Assembly: GCA_001803225.1 (NCBI GenBank)
Contig: MHBF01000078.1
Span: forward strand, 1 to 64,000
From: Lentisphaerae bacterium GWF2_44_16
Lineage (GTDB): Bacteria; Verrucomicrobiota; Lentisphaeria; Victivallales; GWF2-45-14
Length of the DNA: 64,000 bases
Direction: 5' to 3'
In this document: positions 61,924 through 64,000 of the stretch, piece after piece
Layout: each line of letters opens with the position of its first letter
How positions within the stretch are numbered: the first letter of the stretch is position 1
The notes under the pieces: model-generated
The model's database searches: none
What the model saw: only the letters and a program-made list of their open reading frames with translations
Told to the model about the DNA's origin: nothing
Translations under genes and position numbers: made by a program

Positions 61924-62173
61924 ACTTAAAAGCCCTGTTTTTCCGGTCTTTGCTCTCCGTTTCAACGTGACCAGTCACGGATATAAAAATTCTGCGTAAA
62001 TGATTAACCATCAACCTATTAATCCTCAGTGACCGAAAAATAGCGTTTTTGGTAACGGTGCGTGTTTTAATGAATTTGGTGTCAAAAAACACGAAAAGGA
62101 TTTAAGCCTGCGTAAGTTCCTCCAGTTTTTTAACTTTTTTTAACTGAAGAAATTTTATCACGCTTCAAAGCCA

Positions 62174-62211
62174 CTGTAAACGTGTCCTCATCGGAGGCTT
62201 ACAGTTTTTTT
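62174..62211 (+). terminator. Terminator-like hairpin without an upstream gene
   Basis: CTGTAA (62174-62179) pairs with TTACAG (62199-62204), with an inner CCTC-ATCG-GAGG hairpin, followed by a seven-base T run. No protein gene lies upstream for 290 bases; the only transcript source seen is tRNA-Pro. Confidence 0.55.
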
Positions 62212-62363
62212 ACATTTTTCATGCTCTGGTGCGACAGAAATTATCATTCAGATAATCAGATTTTTAAAATTACATGTTTTTAAAGAGAAAAGGAACTTAT
62301 CCCCAATACTGTTCACTTAATGAAATTGTGCTATATCCCCATCTCATTTTTAAAAGCCAATTT

Positions 62364-63452
62364 TTATTTTTCATCACGGGGGAAACAACTTAACTTATTT
62401 TCCGTTTTCTTGGGACATGGAGATTCGCTGCAGTGATAGCAAATCTCATTTTTCAGGGCATTGCCGGAATAGTAGTCGGCAACATTCTGTAAAGTTGTCG
62501 CCGCAATATTATTGAGGGCCTCTTCTGTAAAGAATCCCTGATGCGATGTAATAATCACATTACTGAAAGAAGTAAGCCGCGCCAGCAGATCGTCAACCAT
62601 TATTTCATCGGATTTGTCCTCGAAAAAGTACTCGCTTTCCTCCTCATAAACATCCAGTCCGGCCGCTTTGATTTTTTCGTTTTTCAATCCTTCCACGAGG
62701 GCGGCGGTATCGACCAGTTGCCCTCGGCTGGTATTGATCAGGATCACTCCGGGTTTCATCTGGCTGATGGCATCCGCATCAATCATGTGAAAATTGTCTT
62801 TGGTCAGCGGACAATGGATGGAGATTATGTCCGAGCGGCGGTAGAGTTCTTTGAGTTCAATATATTCCACACCGCAACGCGATGCAAATGCGGAATCCGG
62901 ATAGCGGTCAAAGGCAAGTAGCTTCATGCCGAATCCGCGGAGGATTTCACACATTACCTTTCCAATCCTGCCGGTACCGATAACCCCGGCGGTTTTTCCA
63001 TGCATATCAAATCCCATCAGCCCGGCGATGCTGAAATTATGGTCGCGGACACGATTATATGCTTTATGGACTTTGCGGTTCAGCGCTAAAATGAGGGCGG
63101 CGGCGTGTTCTGCCACAGCATACGGAGAATATTCCGGGACTCTCAGCACATGCACCTTTTTAAAGGCGGCCTTCAAATCCACATTGTTATACCCGGCGCA
63201 TCGCATCACAATCAAACGGGTGCCGTTTTCATATATCTTATCAATGACTTCCGACGAAATATCGTCATTGACGAAGAGGCAGAGAGTATTATATCCCTTC
63301 GCCAACTGTGCTGTATCAGCGGACAGTTTTACGGGGAAATACTTGATTTCGTACCCGTAATTTTTATTTTCCCGGTCAAAGAACTCCCTGTCATAAGTCT
63401 TTGCATCGAAAAAGGCAATTTTGATTTCAGATTTTTTTATAGTTCCAGTCAT
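62364..63452 (-). CDS. ldhA: D-lactate dehydrogenase-like 2-hydroxyacid dehydrogenase
   Basis: 362 residues. Family blocks: RCAGYNNVDL, YSPYAVAEHAAALILALNRK, the NAD motif GVIGTGRIGKVM, INTSRGQLVDTAALVEGL (substrate arginine), the glutamate in LDVYEEE and the catalytic histidine in ITSHQGFFTEEAL. These are the hallmarks of NAD-dependent D-lactate dehydrogenases of anaerobes. The C-terminal 25 residues are unusual, with CYHCSESPC and further lysines. The start at 63452 is set by AAGGAG eight bases upstream; it overlaps the stop of the small fragment gene (ATGA). Confidence 0.9.
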   Translation of the reverse strand: MTGTIKKSEIKIAFFDAKTYDREFFDRENKNYGYEIKYFPVKLSADTAQLAKGYNTLCLFVNDDISSEVIDKIYENGTRLIVMRCAGYNNVDLKAAFKKVHVLRVPEYSPYAVAEHAAALILALNRKVHKAYNRVRDHNFSIAGLMGFDMHGKTAGVIGTGRIGKVMCEILRGFGMKLLAFDRYPDSAFASRCGVEYIELKELYRRSDIISIHCPLTKDNFHMIDADAISQMKPGVILINTSRGQLVDTAALVEGLKNEKIKAAGLDVYEEESEYFFEDKSDEIMVDDLLARLTSFSNVIITSHQGFFTEEALNNIAATTLQNVADYYSGNALKNEICYHCSESPCPKKTENKLSCFPRDEK

Positions 63453-63613
63453 GGTAAAATCTCCTTCCCCCTCTGAAAATTTATATTCCATAAAAGATTG
63501 CTAATGAATGCAAGGAAAAATGCAAGTTTCCAACCTTTATCAGTCATAAATTCAGAGATATTGCCATTTTTATCCAGTAAATGGGTTATATCTGTAATAT
63601 GAGTTCGTGACAT
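63449..63613 (-). pseudogene. N-terminal fragment of a small mobile-element-associated protein
   Basis: 54 residues after GGAGAGGAT before ATG 63613. The first 35 residues (SRTHITDITHLLDKNGNIS, then a helix KLAFFLAFI) resemble a small family that I recall beside transposases, with HITDITHFLDE and a cysteine-rich C-terminus. Here the C-terminus is replaced by unrelated residues (NINFQRGKEILP), and the stop overlaps the ldhA start by four bases (ATGA). So it is either a truncated remnant or a short leader that couples translation into ldhA. Confidence 0.45.
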
Positions 63614-63844
63614 ATCCTCTCCAGTTCTTTCAAAATTTACCATATACATTCATTTCCATTTAGGCAAGGCAAAAGAGGAAATTCGAGGATGAAATAGCCG
63701 TGTCATCCAAAGTGAGTGCAGAAAAGGTTGATGGTTTTTTTATATTATCCCCGGCCTTTTGGAATTGTACTCTTCATGACTCAGCATCTTGTGAGATACC
63801 AGCTTTACTCCGTGCAATGTCCGTGTGAAAGCAGGAAAAACTGC

Positions 63845-64000
63845 TTAAACATTTAAAATATACAAACTCGTACTACAATGTGCTTGTATTGAATTCAAAA
63901 ACTGTACATGTCCGAGCTCGTCAGATTGCTTTAAGTGAATTATGGTATCTCCAGGTTTGCAGGGCGTTCTCTGGAGGAGCATAGAATCTGTTAAACCCTT
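63845..64000 (-). CDS. Partial integrase/transposase C-terminal end, running off the window
   Basis: A frame stays open from the window edge to TAA 63845, 51 codons, with no stop. It reads like the last part of a DDE-type integrase-transposase: PCKPGDTIIHLKQSDELGHVQFLN, where the family typically has a beta-strand with D-E-x-G-x-V-x-F/L. Codons 9-16 (LQRTPCKP) hold copy B of the 23-bp repeat. The start and body lie outside the window, so the family (IS481/integrase-like) is only a guess. Confidence 0.4.
   Translation of the reverse strand, partial: KGLTDSMLLQRTPCKPGDTIIHLKQSDELGHVQFLNSIQAHCSTSLYILNV
63954..63976 (-). repeat. Copy B of a 23-bp inverted-repeat pair (mate at 61901-61923)
   Basis: On the minus strand CTCCAGAGAACGCC then CTGCAAACC, 21 of 23 identical with copy A. 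It lies inside the integrase-like fragment. Confidence 0.45.

Larger units (their letters stand above)
61884..62363. other. 480-base gene-free structured stretch 3' of tRNA-Pro
   Basis: No credible coding frame. Features seen: a 23-base segment at 61901-61923 that recurs inverted at the window end, a perfect CGTGAC-CA-GTCACG palindrome at 61965-61978, a GTGTTTT/AAAAACAC hairpin near 62070-62095, and a terminator-like hairpin at 62174-62211. It may hold a small RNA or be the relic of an integrated element. Confidence 0.5.

Noticed and set aside
61826-62092. A minus-strand frame containing DGEIRTLDLQTPSLTR
   Set aside because: Antisense translation of tRNA-Pro, a common spurious annotation; the tRNA structure explains the conservation.

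Overview
The window reads as a chromosomal segment of a heterotrophic, polysaccharide-degrading, Gram-negative bacterium of the PVC group, most likely Lentisphaerae (Victivallales-like). This placement is an inference. It rests on three H-X9/10-DG type pseudopilins sitting beside secreted CAZyme-like proteins, a PcRGLX/YetA-like lyase, a GHL6-type secreted protein, uroporphyrinogen-decarboxylase-like and AP-endonuclease-2-fold isomerases paired with Gfo/Idh/MocA dehydrogenases, and an RND efflux pair with a lipoprotein adaptor. Base composition is even and moderately AT-rich. There is no rRNA, no CRISPR array and no complete insertion sequence.

Layout. 1-3.5 kb: gene debris, tRNA-Ser, htpG, a Ppx/GppA-like protein. 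3.8-16 kb: ten genes on the minus strand (GntR regulator, pseudopilin, 1199-aa PcRGLX-like protein, SGNH esterase, Gfo/Idh, two sugar isomerases, UroD-like, PLC-like, HAD), probably one carbohydrate-use operon with a good promoter at 16.04 kb. 16.1-20.4 kb: RND pump and adaptor. 20.7-22.4 kb: RMD1/YagE-like protein and a methyltransferase. 22.4-28.6 kb: a second cassette (FAD oxidoreductase, pseudopilin, 1098-aa secreted protein, divergent PocR-AraC regulator). 28.7-31 kb: alpha-oxoamine synthase plus NAD-dependent reductase/epimerase, possibly ceramide synthesis. 31.2-33.2 kb: Ktr potassium uptake. 33.4-37.6 kb: tRNA-Tyr, orphan HigA-like protein, isomerase plus Gfo/Idh with divergent AraC, NagD-like phosphatase. 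38-39.2 kb: lipoprotein and EFR1-type flavodoxin/ferredoxin.

39.4-45 kb: the third cassette (GntR regulator, a perfectly tiled 64-nt cloverleaf element, pseudopilin, secreted protein, GHL6-like protein). 45.2-48.4 kb: a tandem-duplicated cysteine protein, a short secretin-like protein, an FtsL-like small membrane protein and mraZ with five boxes spaced exactly 10 bp. 48.6-57.6 kb: epimerase, recX, IclR, GNAT, then AraC plus two isomerases plus Gfo/Idh, an S9-like hydrolase and CreD. 57.8-61.6 kb: a frameshifted remnant against tRNA-Thr, UDP-sugar epimerase and dehydrogenase, a YkgJ-type cysteine cluster protein, a secreted unknown. 61.8-64 kb: tRNA-Pro, a gene-free structured stretch, a D-lactate dehydrogenase-like gene, and fragments that look like mobile-element remains.

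Two themes stand out. First, three independent cassettes combine a dedicated transcription regulator, one H-X9/10-DG pseudopilin and one very large secreted carbohydrate-active-looking protein. Together with the isomerase/Gfo-Idh modules they suggest surface or periplasmic breakdown of sulfated or pectin-like glycans followed by oxidative 3-keto-type sugar processing. Second, all four tRNA genes carry gene debris, an orphan gene or an empty structured stretch on their 3' side, the pattern left by repeated integration and decay of mobile elements.
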